From positions 1 to 8,141 of the forward strand of contig JADYZL010000397.1 in the NCBI GenBank assembly GCA_020853155.1: a stretch of 8,141 nt of DNA, read 5' to 3'. The notes under the pieces were generated by a model. It was not told where the DNA came from, searched no databases, and was given only the letters and a program-made list of their open reading frames with translations. Made by a program: the position numbers and the translations under genes. The DNA comes from Bryobacterales bacterium. GTDB lineage: Bacteria; Acidobacteriota; Terriglobia; Bryobacterales; Bryobacteraceae. Positions 1 to 6,865 of the stretch are shown in pieces (position 1 is the first letter of the stretch; each line of letters begins with the position of its first letter).

Positions 1-1
1 A

Positions 2-16
2 TCAACATGCTATCCT
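2..16 (+). promoter_or_regulatory. Putative extended -10 element for the sulfate transporter operon
   Basis: TG-C-TATCCT (8-16) resembles an extended -10 element, and it ends 7 bases before the sbp ATG at 24. Transcription would then start at or just before the start codon, giving a leaderless or nearly leaderless mRNA, which fits the missing ribosome site. Any -35 lies outside the window. This is inference from pattern only; no sulfur-regulator operator can be recognised in the few bases available. Confidence 0.35.
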
Positions 17-23
17 ATTCGAG

Positions 24-1055
24 ATGGCCGCACTTTCTCTAACCCGCCGGAGCCTCTTGGGCGGTGTTGCCCTGGCCGGCCTGAGCGCTACGGGTTGCGG
101 CGTGGCGGGGGCGCGTTCGCGCTCGCTTCTCAACGTATCCTACGACCCCACGCGCGAGCTTTTCGAAGCGATCAACCACCGCTTTCTTGAAGCTTGGGCG
201 GAGCGGGGCCGGGGCGGGCTCTCGATCGATCAATCCCACGGCGGGTCCGGCAAGCAAGCGCGGGCGGTGCTGGATGGGTTGCGCGCCGATGTCGTCACAC
301 TGGCGCTAGCATACGACATTGATGCGATTGCAGAGCGCGGCAAGCTGCTGCCCGCAACCTGGCAGAAGCGCCTGCCGAACAACAGTTGCCCGTTTACTTC
401 CACCATCGTCTTCCTGGTGCGGAAGGGTAATCCGCAAGCCATTCAGAATTGGCCGGATCTCACCCGCGGCGGCGTTTCGGTCATCACGCCGAATCCGAAA
501 ACTTCCGGCGGCGCGCGCTGGAATTATCTTGCCGCGTGGGGCTTCGCGGAAAAGCACTCCGGCGGAAACCCGCGCGAGACGGCGAACTTTGTCGCGCGGC
601 TTTACCGGAACGCGCCGCTGCTCGATTCCGGCGCGCGCGCCGCTACCACTACGTTCGCCCAGCGGAAGATGGGCGATGTGCTTGTCGCCTGGGAGGCAGA
701 AGCTCATTTGGCTCTACGCCAGTTCCCGGACGATGGCTTCGAAATCGTCATGCCGCCGCGCAGCATTCTGGCCGAACCGCCCGTCGCCCTCGTGGATGAG
801 GTCGCCCGGCGGAACGGCACGTCCGCGTTGGCGCAGGCTTATCTCGAATTTCTCTACCGCCCGGAGATCCAGTCCGTGGCCGCATCGCAATTCTTCCGCC
901 CTTCCGTATCCGGCGTGGATGCCGCATTCCCGCCGGTGGAGATGCTCACCGTGGACCGCGACTTTGGGGGCTGGGCCGAGGCGCACCGGCGGCATTTCGC
1001 CGACGGCGGCACGTTCGACCGGATCTACCAGCCGGAGGCGCCCGCCCGAAGCTAG
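24..1055 (+). CDS. sbp: Sulfate/thiosulfate ABC transporter periplasmic substrate-binding protein
   Basis: Captures sulfate (or thiosulfate) outside the inner membrane and delivers it to the CysTW permease. The 343-residue product has the usual family length and its landmarks in order: NVSYDPTRELFEAIN (about 38-52), the oxyanion-binding QSHGGSGKQARAV (70-82), DVVTLALAYDIDAI (89-102), ITPNPKTSGGARWNYLAAWG (154-173), GDVLVAWEAEAHLAL (216-230) and ILAEPPVALVD (247-257). The N-terminus has a twin-arginine TRRSLL stretch (7-12), a hydrophobic segment and a Cys at 25 in ATGC, so it may be a Tat-exported lipoprotein, although Ala at -3 makes the lipobox weak. ATG at 24 is chosen because it places the signal peptide correctly; the frame is open to the left edge but has no start codon there. 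No Shine-Dalgarno precedes it. Sbp and CysP cannot be separated by eye. The TAG stop is followed one codon later by an in-frame TGA. Confidence 0.95.
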   Translation: MAALSLTRRSLLGGVALAGLSATGCGVAGARSRSLLNVSYDPTRELFEAINHRFLEAWAERGRGGLSIDQSHGGSGKQARAVLDGLRADVVTLALAYDIDAIAERGKLLPATWQKRLPNNSCPFTSTIVFLVRKGNPQAIQNWPDLTRGGVSVITPNPKTSGGARWNYLAAWGFAEKHSGGNPRETANFVARLYRNAPLLDSGARAATTTFAQRKMGDVLVAWEAEAHLALRQFPDDGFEIVMPPRSILAEPPVALVDEVARRNGTSALAQAYLEFLYRPEIQSVAASQFFRPSVSGVDAAFPPVEMLTVDRDFGGWAEAHRRHFADGGTFDRIYQPEAPARS

Positions 1056-1057
1056 CC

Positions 1058-1888
1058 ATGAAGCATGCCACGCGAGTCCTCCCCGGTTTTGGCCTCACTC
1101 TCGGCTACACCGTTTTCTACTTGAGCCTGATCGTGCTCATTCCCGTGGGCGCGCTCATCCTGAAGGCCGTCTCGTTTCCTTTTGAGACACTTTGGCAGGC
1201 CGCCACCAGCCCGCGAGCCATCGCCTCCTATCAGGTGACGTTCGTCACCGCGCTCTGTGCCGCCATCGCCAATGCGGTCTTCGGAACGCTAGTTGCCTGG
1301 TGCCTGGTGCGCTATTCCTTTCCGGGCCGGAGCATCGTCGATGCGATGGTGGATTTGCCCTTTGCGCTCCCCACCGCCGTTTCCGGAATCGCGCTGACCG
1401 CCGTCTATTCGAAATCCGGCTGGATCGGCCAATGGCTGCATCCCCTGGGCATCGAGGTTGCGTTCACGCCCCTCGGCATTACGGTGGCGCTGCTGTTTAT
1501 CGGATTGCCGTTCGTGGTGCGCTCCGTGCAGCCGGCGTTTGAAGAACTGGATCCCGCCGTGGAAGACGCGGCGGCGATTCTCGGCGCGTCCCGCTGGCAG
1601 ACGGTGCTCCGGGTGCTCTTCCCACAAGTGATGCCCGCCATCCTCACTGGCTTCACGATGTCCTTCGCCAGGGGGCTGGGCGAGTACGGCTCCGTCGTTT
1701 TCATCGCGGGCAACATGCCTTTCCGCACGGAGATTGCCTCGCTGTTGATCGTGACGAAACTGGAACAGTTCGATTATGCGGGCGCGACGGCGATCGGCTG
1801 CGTGCTGCTGGCCGCCTCGTTCGCGCTGCTGCTGGCGATCAACCTGATCCAGAACCGCTGGCTGCGGCGCTGGGGAGGCGCGGTATGA
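1058..1888 (+). CDS. cysT: Sulfate ABC transporter permease CysT (CysU)
   Basis: Inner-membrane permease subunit that pairs with CysW to form the sulfate channel. The product has 276 residues, the usual length for CysT. Hydrophobic segments are visible at about 11-36, 59-85, 98-117, 135-155, 190-216 and 241-263, consistent with six membrane helices. The cytoplasmic EAA loop that docks on the ATPase is at about 169-190 (EDAAAILGASRWQTVLRVLF). Other family landmarks are DLPFALPTAVSGIAL (99-113) and FARGLGEYGSVVFIAGN (203-219). The ATG lies 2 bases after the sbp stop; the nearest GGAGG (1034-1038) is about 19 bases upstream, too far to serve well, so translation is probably coupled to sbp. The stop overlaps the cysW start in ATGA. 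Molybdate permease ModB is related, but the paired T/W organisation and the neighbouring Sbp support sulfate. Confidence 0.95.
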   Translation: MKHATRVLPGFGLTLGYTVFYLSLIVLIPVGALILKAVSFPFETLWQAATSPRAIASYQVTFVTALCAAIANAVFGTLVAWCLVRYSFPGRSIVDAMVDLPFALPTAVSGIALTAVYSKSGWIGQWLHPLGIEVAFTPLGITVALLFIGLPFVVRSVQPAFEELDPAVEDAAAILGASRWQTVLRVLFPQVMPAILTGFTMSFARGLGEYGSVVFIAGNMPFRTEIASLLIVTKLEQFDYAGATAIGCVLLAASFALLLAINLIQNRWLRRWGGAV

Positions 1889-2769
1889 GCACCGCTCTCC
1901 ACCAGGGAGGCCTCGACGCCCTTGCCGCGCAGCGCACGGAGCCGGCCTGGCTGCGGCTGCTGCTGATCTCCATCACGCTCGCCTTTCTTGCCTGCTTTCT
2001 GGGCATTCCGCTGCTTGCGGTCTTCACGGAAGCGTTCCGGCGCGGTGCGGGCGTCTATCTGCAAAGCCTGGTCGATCCGGCCGCGCTCGCCGCCATCCGC
2101 CTCTCGCTTTTCGTCACGCTCGTGGCCGTGCCGATGAACGTCCTGTTCGGCTTGATGGCAGCCTGGGCCATCGCCCGTTTTTCCTTCCGCGGCAAGAGCC
2201 TGCTGCTCTCGTTGATCGATCTCCCGTTCAGTATCTCTCCCGTGGTGGCGGGCCTGATGCTGGTGCTGCTCTTCGGGATGCAGGGCTTCCTCGGCCCCTT
2301 CCTGAGCGGCCTGGACATCGACATCATCTTCGCGGTTCCCGGCATCCTGCTTGCCACACTGTTCGTCACGTTCCCCTTCGTGGCCCGCGAACTGATTCCG
2401 CTCATGCAGCAGCAGGGCGCGGAGGAAGAGGAAGCGGCGGTGCTGCTGGGGGCCAACCGCTGGCAGTTGTTCCTGCGCATCACGCTGCCCAACATCCGCT
2501 GGGGTCTGCTCTATGGCGTGGTGCTTTCGACGGCGCGGGCGCTGGGCGAGTTCGGCGCGGTGAGCGTCGTTTCCGGCCATATCCGCGGACGCACGAATAC
2601 GATTCCGCTGCACGTGGAGATTCTCTACAACGAGTACAATTTTTCGGCTGCCTTCGCGGTCGCGAGCCTGCTCACTCTCTCCGCGCTCTTGACGATCCTG
2701 TTGAAGAGCTGGCTGGAATGGCGGATCGGGCGCGAGCGAGGCGCATCGATGGAGGAGGCAAAACCGTGA
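1885..2769 (+). CDS. cysW: Sulfate ABC transporter permease CysW
   Basis: Second membrane subunit of the sulfate importer, forming a heterodimer with CysT. The product has 294 residues, close to the family norm. Hydrophobic helices lie at about 22-48, 67-98, 105-131, 147-170, 204-230 and 254-275. The EAA loop that contacts CysA is at about 182-203 (EEEAAVLLGANRWQLFLRI). The stretch ALGEFGAVSVVSGHIRGRTN (219-238) is typical of CysW. The ATG at 1885 overlaps the cysT stop (ATGA) and has GGAGG at 1874-1878 with a 6-base spacer. The C-terminal tail is hydrophilic and ends in EEAKP; its TGA overlaps the GTG start of cysA. There is nothing irregular in the gene. Confidence 0.95.
   Translation: MSTALHQGGLDALAAQRTEPAWLRLLLISITLAFLACFLGIPLLAVFTEAFRRGAGVYLQSLVDPAALAAIRLSLFVTLVAVPMNVLFGLMAAWAIARFSFRGKSLLLSLIDLPFSISPVVAGLMLVLLFGMQGFLGPFLSGLDIDIIFAVPGILLATLFVTFPFVARELIPLMQQQGAEEEEAAVLLGANRWQLFLRITLPNIRWGLLYGVVLSTARALGEFGAVSVVSGHIRGRTNTIPLHVEILYNEYNFSAAFAVASLLTLSALLTILLKSWLEWRIGRERGASMEEAKP
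2751..2768 (+). promoter_or_regulatory. Ribosome binding site that fixes the cysA GTG start
   Basis: GGAGGAGG at 2751-2758 lies inside the end of cysW, 7 bases before GTG at 2766. It supports the shorter cysA start over the ATG at 2718, which lacks such a site and would add 16 residues not seen in CysA. Confidence 0.8.
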
Positions 2770-3815
2770 GCATTGAGGTGCGTCACGTCCGGAAGAGTTT
2801 CCAGAATTTCACCGCTCTCGACGACGTTTCCGTCAGCATCGGGGGCGGGGAACTGGTGGCGCTCTTGGGGCCTTCCGGTTCGGGGAAGACGACGCTGTTA
2901 CGTGTGATCGCGGGTCTCGAGATCCCGGATCCTCATCCCGATTCCGCCGTTCTCGTCAATGGCGATGACATCCTCGCGGGCGATCTCCGCCAGCGGCGCG
3001 TGGGCTTTGTCTTCCAGCACTACGCGCTCTTCCGTCACATGACGGTCTACGACAACATCGCCTTTGGCCTCACCGTGCGTCCGCGCGCCGAACGCCCTCC
3101 CAAGGAAGAGATCCGGGAGCGCGTCACCCGCCTGCTCCAGTTGATCCAACTGGAGGGCCTCGCCAATCGCTTCCCGAGCCAGCTTTCCGGTGGGCAGCGG
3201 CAGCGGGTCGCGCTTGCCCGCGCGCTGGCGATCGAACCCAAAGTGCTCTTGCTCGACGAGCCCTTCGGCGCCCTGGACGCGAAGGTCCGGCAGGACCTCC
3301 GGCGCTGGCTGCGCCGCCTGCACGACGAGCTTCACGTCACCACGATACTCGTCACGCATGACCAGGAGGAGGCGCTCGAAGTAGCCGACCGCATCGTCCT
3401 CATGAATCACTCGCGCATCGTGCAGGTCGGCACGCCGGAGGATGTGTTCCACCGCCCCGCGTCGCAGTTTGTCATGGACTTCCTCGGCCACGTGAACCTG
3501 TTCCACGGGCGAATGGATGGGGACCAGTTTGTGGTGGATGCGGCCCCCGGAGCGCCGGAGGCGTGCGTCTATGCGAGACCCTTCCAACTCGATATCCACC
3601 GCACGGAAGCTGCACGCACCACCACCAGAGCCAAGGTCGAGCGGATTCTGGCCGCCGGGCCCGTAGTGAAGGTGGAACTCACCAGTGAAGCGGGCGACCC
3701 CATTCTGGCCGAGATGACACACGAGCGTCTGCGCGAATTGAAGCTGGCGGTGAATGAAGAGGTCTACGTCGCGCTCAAGGAGATGCAGATCTTCGAAGAA
3801 GACTATTCGATCTGA
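2766..3815 (+). CDS. cysA: Sulfate/thiosulfate import ATP-binding protein CysA
   Basis: ATPase that powers the CysTW channel from the cytoplasmic face. With the GTG start at 2766 the product has 349 residues and begins MSIEVRHV, as CysA proteins do. GTG is preferred over the upstream in-frame ATG at 2718 because GGAGGAGG (2751-2758) sits 7 bases before it and because it overlaps the cysW stop as GTGA. Motifs: Walker A GPSGSGKT (35-42), Q-loop Gln84, signature LSGGQ (140-144), Walker B VLLLDE (160-165), D-loop GALD (168-171) and switch His198 in VTHDQEEAL. Residues after about 235 form the C-terminal regulatory, TOBE-like domain, with FVMDFLGHVNLFHGR marking the boundary. All catalytic residues are present. 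It is the last gene of the operon and converges on deoC with 15 bases between stops and no evident intrinsic terminator. Confidence 0.95.
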   Translation: MSIEVRHVRKSFQNFTALDDVSVSIGGGELVALLGPSGSGKTTLLRVIAGLEIPDPHPDSAVLVNGDDILAGDLRQRRVGFVFQHYALFRHMTVYDNIAFGLTVRPRAERPPKEEIRERVTRLLQLIQLEGLANRFPSQLSGGQRQRVALARALAIEPKVLLLDEPFGALDAKVRQDLRRWLRRLHDELHVTTILVTHDQEEALEVADRIVLMNHSRIVQVGTPEDVFHRPASQFVMDFLGHVNLFHGRMDGDQFVVDAAPGAPEACVYARPFQLDIHRTEAARTTTRAKVERILAAGPVVKVELTSEAGDPILAEMTHERLRELKLAVNEEVYVALKEMQIFEEDYSI

Positions 3816-3830
3816 GCGGGCATGCGTGGG

Positions 3831-4562
3831 TTAGTAGAGTCCGGTGGAGCGCTCTTTCGCCGGCGATTCCGGCGCCGCCGCCATCCCGAGGCGGTGCTTC
3901 GCCTCTTCGAGGATCGCCACCGTCTGCGTGGCTCCACAGCGCGTGGCGCCGAGCGCGCGCACTTCGAGCAGCCGGTCGAGCGTGCGCACCCCTCCCGCCG
4001 CCTTCACCTGCACCTTTGCGGGTGAGTGCTTCCGCATCAGGATGAGGTCTTCGTCCGTGGCGCCGCCGCTGCCGTAGCCCGTGGAAGTCTTCACCCAATC
4101 CACGCCGATCTCGCCGCAGATCTCGCATAGGGCGATCTTCTGGTGGTCGTTGAGATAGCAATTCTCGAAGATCACCTTCAGCTTCGCGCCGCGTGCGTGG
4201 ATGGCGTGCGTCAGGTGGTGGATGTCGTGGCGCACATACGCCCAATCCCCGCTCAGCGCCTTGCTGATGTTGATCACCATGTCGAGTTCTTCGCCGCCAT
4301 CGTCGATCGCGGCCATGGCCTCCGCGAGCTTCGTCTCCGTCGTGTGCCCCCCATGCGGAAAGCCAATCGTCGTGCCCGTCTTCACGCCGCTTCCTTTGAG
4401 GATTTCGGCGCAGTGCTTTACCGCGAAGGGCATAATGCAAACGCTCGCCACCTGGTAATCGCGCGCAAGGTGGCAGCCCCGCTCCAAATCGGTCCACGTG
4501 AGCGTGGGGTTGAGCAGAGAGTGGTCGATCGTCTTTGCGATGGCTTCGTAAGTAAAGTCCAT
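3831..4562 (-). CDS. deoC: Deoxyribose-phosphate aldolase (DeoC family)
   Basis: Class I (Schiff-base) aldolase; the family reversibly cleaves 2-deoxyribose 5-phosphate to glyceraldehyde 3-phosphate and acetaldehyde in deoxynucleoside catabolism. The 243-residue TIM barrel begins with IDHSLLNP (12-19, family IDHTLLKP). It carries Asp94 in EELDMVINI, Lys158 in VKTSTGY (Schiff-base lysine) and Lys187 in VKAAGGVR, matching the catalytic Asp/Lys/Lys set. ATG at 4562 is preceded by AAGGA (4569-4573) with a 6-base spacer. It lies 27 bases downstream of the isomerase stop and in the same frame, and is probably co-transcribed with it. The phosphate-site region reads GATRCGATQT (205-214), not the more common RxGTSS or RFGASS type, so a substrate other than deoxyribose 5-phosphate cannot be excluded. 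No other deoxynucleoside catabolism gene (deoA, deoB, deoD) is nearby. Confidence 0.93.
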   Translation of the reverse strand: MDFTYEAIAKTIDHSLLNPTLTWTDLERGCHLARDYQVASVCIMPFAVKHCAEILKGSGVKTGTTIGFPHGGHTTETKLAEAMAAIDDGGEELDMVINISKALSGDWAYVRHDIHHLTHAIHARGAKLKVIFENCYLNDHQKIALCEICGEIGVDWVKTSTGYGSGGATDEDLILMRKHSPAKVQVKAAGGVRTLDRLLEVRALGATRCGATQTVAILEEAKHRLGMAAAPESPAKERSTGLY

Positions 4563-4589
4563 GGCGGATCCTTCCCGCGGCGCCCCCGT

Positions 4590-5507
4590 CTAGGGGACGA
4601 ATTGCTTCAGATAATTGTGGCTCTGCCGCAGCGAATTCTTGCGGTTCTCGAGCGAGCCTTCAAACGCGCGGTCTTCCACCTCCACGCACACCGCTCCCTT
4701 GTAGCCGGTTTCGGTGAGGGTAGAGAAAAACTTGCCCCAGTTCACATCGCCCATGCCGGGAAGCTTGGGCGTGTGGTATTGCGATGGATAGGCGAGGATA
4801 CCCACCTCGTCGAGCCGCTCCCGGTCCACGCGCACATCCTTGGCGTGGACATGATGAATACGGGGGGCGAATTCGCGCATGGCCCGCGTGTAATCCATCT
4901 GCTGGAAGATGAAGTGGGAGGGGTCGAAATTCAAGCCGAAATTCTCACTGGGGATGTCGTTGAACATCCGCCGCCAGATCGCGGGCGAATAGGCGAGGTT
5001 CTTGCCGCCGGGCCACTCGTCGCGCGTGAAGCTCATCGGGCAATTCTCGATTCCAATCTTGATGCCGTGGTCGCCGGCATACGCAATCAGCGGCCGCCAG
5101 ACTTCGAGGAAGCGCGGCCAGTTCTCATCGACGCTTTTCACGGGGTCGCGCCCGATGAAGCTGTTCACCACCGGGACGCCCAGCAGCTTCGCGGCCTCAA
5201 TGAGCTTGCGGATATGGTCGATGTAGACCTGTGCTTCGCTTTGATCCGCCACCAGCGGGTTGGGGTAATAGCCGAGGCCGCTGATCGAGACCCCCGCCGC
5301 ACCCACGGTATCCCGCACGCGCTTCACGTTGTCCTTGCTGAAATCGACCACATCGATATGGGTCACACCCGCATAGCGGCGTTCGGCTTTGCCCGGGGGC
5401 CAGCACATCACTTCGATGGCGGCGTAACCGCACTCCTTAGCGAATGCGGCCACTTCGGCGAGAGAAAGATCGGGGAGAATTGCGGTAACAAATCCAAGTT
5501 GCAGCAC
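4590..5507 (-). CDS. TIM-barrel sugar (phosphate) isomerase/epimerase
   Basis: Member of the AP-endonuclease-2 / xylose-isomerase-like TIM-barrel superfamily, cytoplasmic metal-dependent enzymes that isomerise or epimerise sugars or related compounds. The exact substrate is not recognisable. The 305-residue product starts LQLGFVTAILPDLSLAEVA and has candidate metal ligands Glu154 (IGIENCP), Asp195 and His198 (NFDPSHF), His221 (HVHAKD) and Glu276 (CVEVED). GTG at 5507 is chosen because AGGAGG (5512-5517) lies just upstream (4-base spacer, slightly short) and the barrel begins right after it. A CTG at 5504 would have better spacing. A longer form from ATG at 5642 would overlap the lyase gene and add an Arg-rich tail with no family resemblance. 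It sits between the lyase and deoC on the same strand. The TAG stop is in frame with the deoC ATG 10 codons later. Confidence 0.86.
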   Translation of the reverse strand: MLQLGFVTAILPDLSLAEVAAFAKECGYAAIEVMCWPPGKAERRYAGVTHIDVVDFSKDNVKRVRDTVGAAGVSISGLGYYPNPLVADQSEAQVYIDHIRKLIEAAKLLGVPVVNSFIGRDPVKSVDENWPRFLEVWRPLIAYAGDHGIKIGIENCPMSFTRDEWPGGKNLAYSPAIWRRMFNDIPSENFGLNFDPSHFIFQQMDYTRAMREFAPRIHHVHAKDVRVDRERLDEVGILAYPSQYHTPKLPGMGDVNWGKFFSTLTETGYKGAVCVEVEDRAFEGSLENRKNSLRQSHNYLKQFVP

Positions 5508-5517
5508 GGAACCTCCT
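5505..5517 (-). promoter_or_regulatory. Ribosome binding site for the isomerase
   Basis: On the minus strand AGGAGGT precedes GTG (5507-5505). It is the strongest Shine-Dalgarno match in the minus-strand cluster and decides the internal GTG start over the upstream in-frame ATG at 5642. The gap of 4 bases between AGGAGG and GTG is short. Confidence 0.6.
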
Positions 5518-5602
5518 GGGAGTGCGAATCGCTCACCATCGTACTTCAGCGGGCCGGGGAAGAGATAGCGGGCATGAGACCGGCGCGCCGCCCTCGCGAA
5601 AG

Positions 5603-6859
5603 TCAGCCGCTTGCGGGCAAGGCGAGCAGCAGCCTCACCCACCGGCTGAACTCGCGGCCCTCACAACCGAGTCTCCGCTGTGCGTCAAGATACTCCGGTT
5701 TCGCCAGGCCCCAGCCCGCGAGGGCGGGAAAGATCGTCCGCGACCGGTCAAGGGGTGTAATTTGTTGCTTCTTCCACTTCGCGGGGTCTTCGAGGAAGGG
5801 CATCAGATACGCGATGGATTTCGCCACGGAGGCCCCATTCGCCGCTTCGTATTCCCATAACTCCATCTCCCAGAATTGCCCCATCCTGCAAAGCAGCGCG
5901 AGCCCGTCCAGATTCATCGCGGAATAGCTCAACGAGCGCGTGCGCTCTTCCTCTTTCGGGGCGCTTCCATCGGGAAGGAGTTGTCCCGGCACGAGCTTCT
6001 CGAAGTAGAGCTTCCATGCTTCGAGCAGCGCCCGGTCGTCTTTCAGGTAAGTGGCGTAGGCGGCCACTTGCGCCGCCCACCAGGTGGAATGGTTGTTGCC
6101 CTGGTCCCGCTCATCCACGCCTTTCTCGCTCGTGAGCATCCAGCGCAGGAAGTCCCGCAGCCAGGCGCGGAACTCCCGCTCGGTGGAGGTATCCTTACCG
6201 GGCAGCACGCCGAGCAGCATCACGCCTTGCACGAGGTAAATCATGGGCACGGTATCGATCAGCCCGATGCCGCGCCCCCAGACGCGACCGCGCACCGCCT
6301 GCCCGAATTCCAGATTGGGGTTCATCCGCGTCTTCGCATCGGCAAACCAGACGCGCACCAGATTCCAGGCATGCTGCCCGTAGCGCTCGGCCTCGGGCTC
6401 CCCGGAAAGCAGGTGGGCGGCGGTCGCCAGACACAGCACGGCGTTGCACAACTTGCCGAGATCGGCGTCGTTCCGCGTGAACCGCTGCGGATTCACTTCG
6501 CCGTCGCGGCGCACGTAGGGCGCGTTGGGGTTGGCGGGGTCCGGCCACCAGTAAGGCCCCTCGCTGAAAAAATCGTTCGGCCCGGCGGGCGTATTCTCCG
6601 GACGGACACTCGTCACGCTCCAAGGGCCTTGGGAGAGCCACGCGCCGGCGTCCTTGCGAAGACGCGCGAACTCGGCCTCGATCGCCTGGTTGCCGGCTTC
6701 GGCGAGTTGCTTCACCCCCACGGGGTCGCACGAGTTCAGCAGCAGCAGCTTCTCGCCGTCACAAGCGCCGGCTGGCCGCGCAGCCACCGGCAGCACGCCG
6801 GTTACAGCCAGGAACCGCATCACTTCCCGGCGCGTCCAGCAAGCCTCGGTGAATGGCAT
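5603..6859 (-). CDS. Exported alginate-lyase-superfamily protein
   Basis: Predicted secreted polysaccharide lyase of the alpha/alpha-barrel alginate lyase superfamily, which cleaves uronic-acid polymers by beta-elimination. The 418-residue product has a Tat-like signal (TRREVMRFLAVTG from 9, cleavage or Cys around 32-33), then SVRPENTPAGPNDFFSEGPYWWPDP (84-108), YVRRDGEVNPQRF (115-127), the NNHSTW motif (255-260, probable catalytic His257), and LPDGSAPKEEERTRSLSYSA (295-314, probable catalytic Tyr312 with Arg306 or Arg308). PL5 and PL38 relatives carry comparable NNH and R...Y motifs; which family this belongs to, and whether the substrate is alginate, glucuronan or another polymer, cannot be settled by eye. 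The ATG at 6859 gives a correct signal peptide but lacks a Shine-Dalgarno; a -10-like TAAGAT lies 6 bases upstream. It is followed after 95 bases by the isomerase and is divergent from gyrA. Confidence 0.85.
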   Translation of the reverse strand: MPFTEACWTRREVMRFLAVTGVLPVAARPAGACDGEKLLLLNSCDPVGVKQLAEAGNQAIEAEFARLRKDAGAWLSQGPWSVTSVRPENTPAGPNDFFSEGPYWWPDPANPNAPYVRRDGEVNPQRFTRNDADLGKLCNAVLCLATAAHLLSGEPEAERYGQHAWNLVRVWFADAKTRMNPNLEFGQAVRGRVWGRGIGLIDTVPMIYLVQGVMLLGVLPGKDTSTEREFRAWLRDFLRWMLTSEKGVDERDQGNNHSTWWAAQVAAYATYLKDDRALLEAWKLYFEKLVPGQLLPDGSAPKEEERTRSLSYSAMNLDGLALLCRMGQFWEMELWEYEAANGASVAKSIAYLMPFLEDPAKWKKQQITPLDRSRTIFPALAGWGLAKPEYLDAQRRLGCEGREFSRWVRLLLALPASG

Positions 6860-6865
6860 GGCCTG

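Noticed and set aside
319..1185. Plus-strand open frame of 288 codons overlapping sbp and cysT
   Set aside because: Out of frame with both genes, Arg/Ser-rich, with no motif; sbp and cysT are clearly real in the other frames.
1774..2613. Minus-strand open frame of 279 codons within cysW
   Set aside because: The product is a Gln/Glu/Arg/His-rich string typical of the reverse complement of a membrane protein gene.
2898..3722. Minus-strand open frame of 274 codons within cysA
   Set aside because: It is antisense to the well-conserved ATPase; composition is low in structure and there is no recognisable motif.
3858..3874. CGCCGG-CGATT-CCGGCG inverted repeat near the convergent cysA and deoC ends, considered as a terminator
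   Set aside because: It is inside deoC coding sequence and has no T-tract on either strand after the stem, so it is not supported as an intrinsic terminator.
5581..5590. Perfect 10-base palindrome CGGCGCGCCG between the lyase and isomerase genes
   Set aside because: Such GC palindromes are common by chance in this base composition; no loop or T-tract suggests a terminator.
5508..5642. N-terminal extension of the isomerase to ATG 5642
   Set aside because: It would overlap the lyase gene and add a 45-residue Arg-rich tail, whereas GTG 5507 has an AGGAGG site and matches where the barrel begins.
4143..5927. Long plus-strand open frame of 594 codons
   Set aside because: It lies opposite deoC, the isomerase and the end of the lyase gene. 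Its product is rich in His, Arg, Ala and Pro with no family motif, as expected for an antisense frame in GC-rich DNA.
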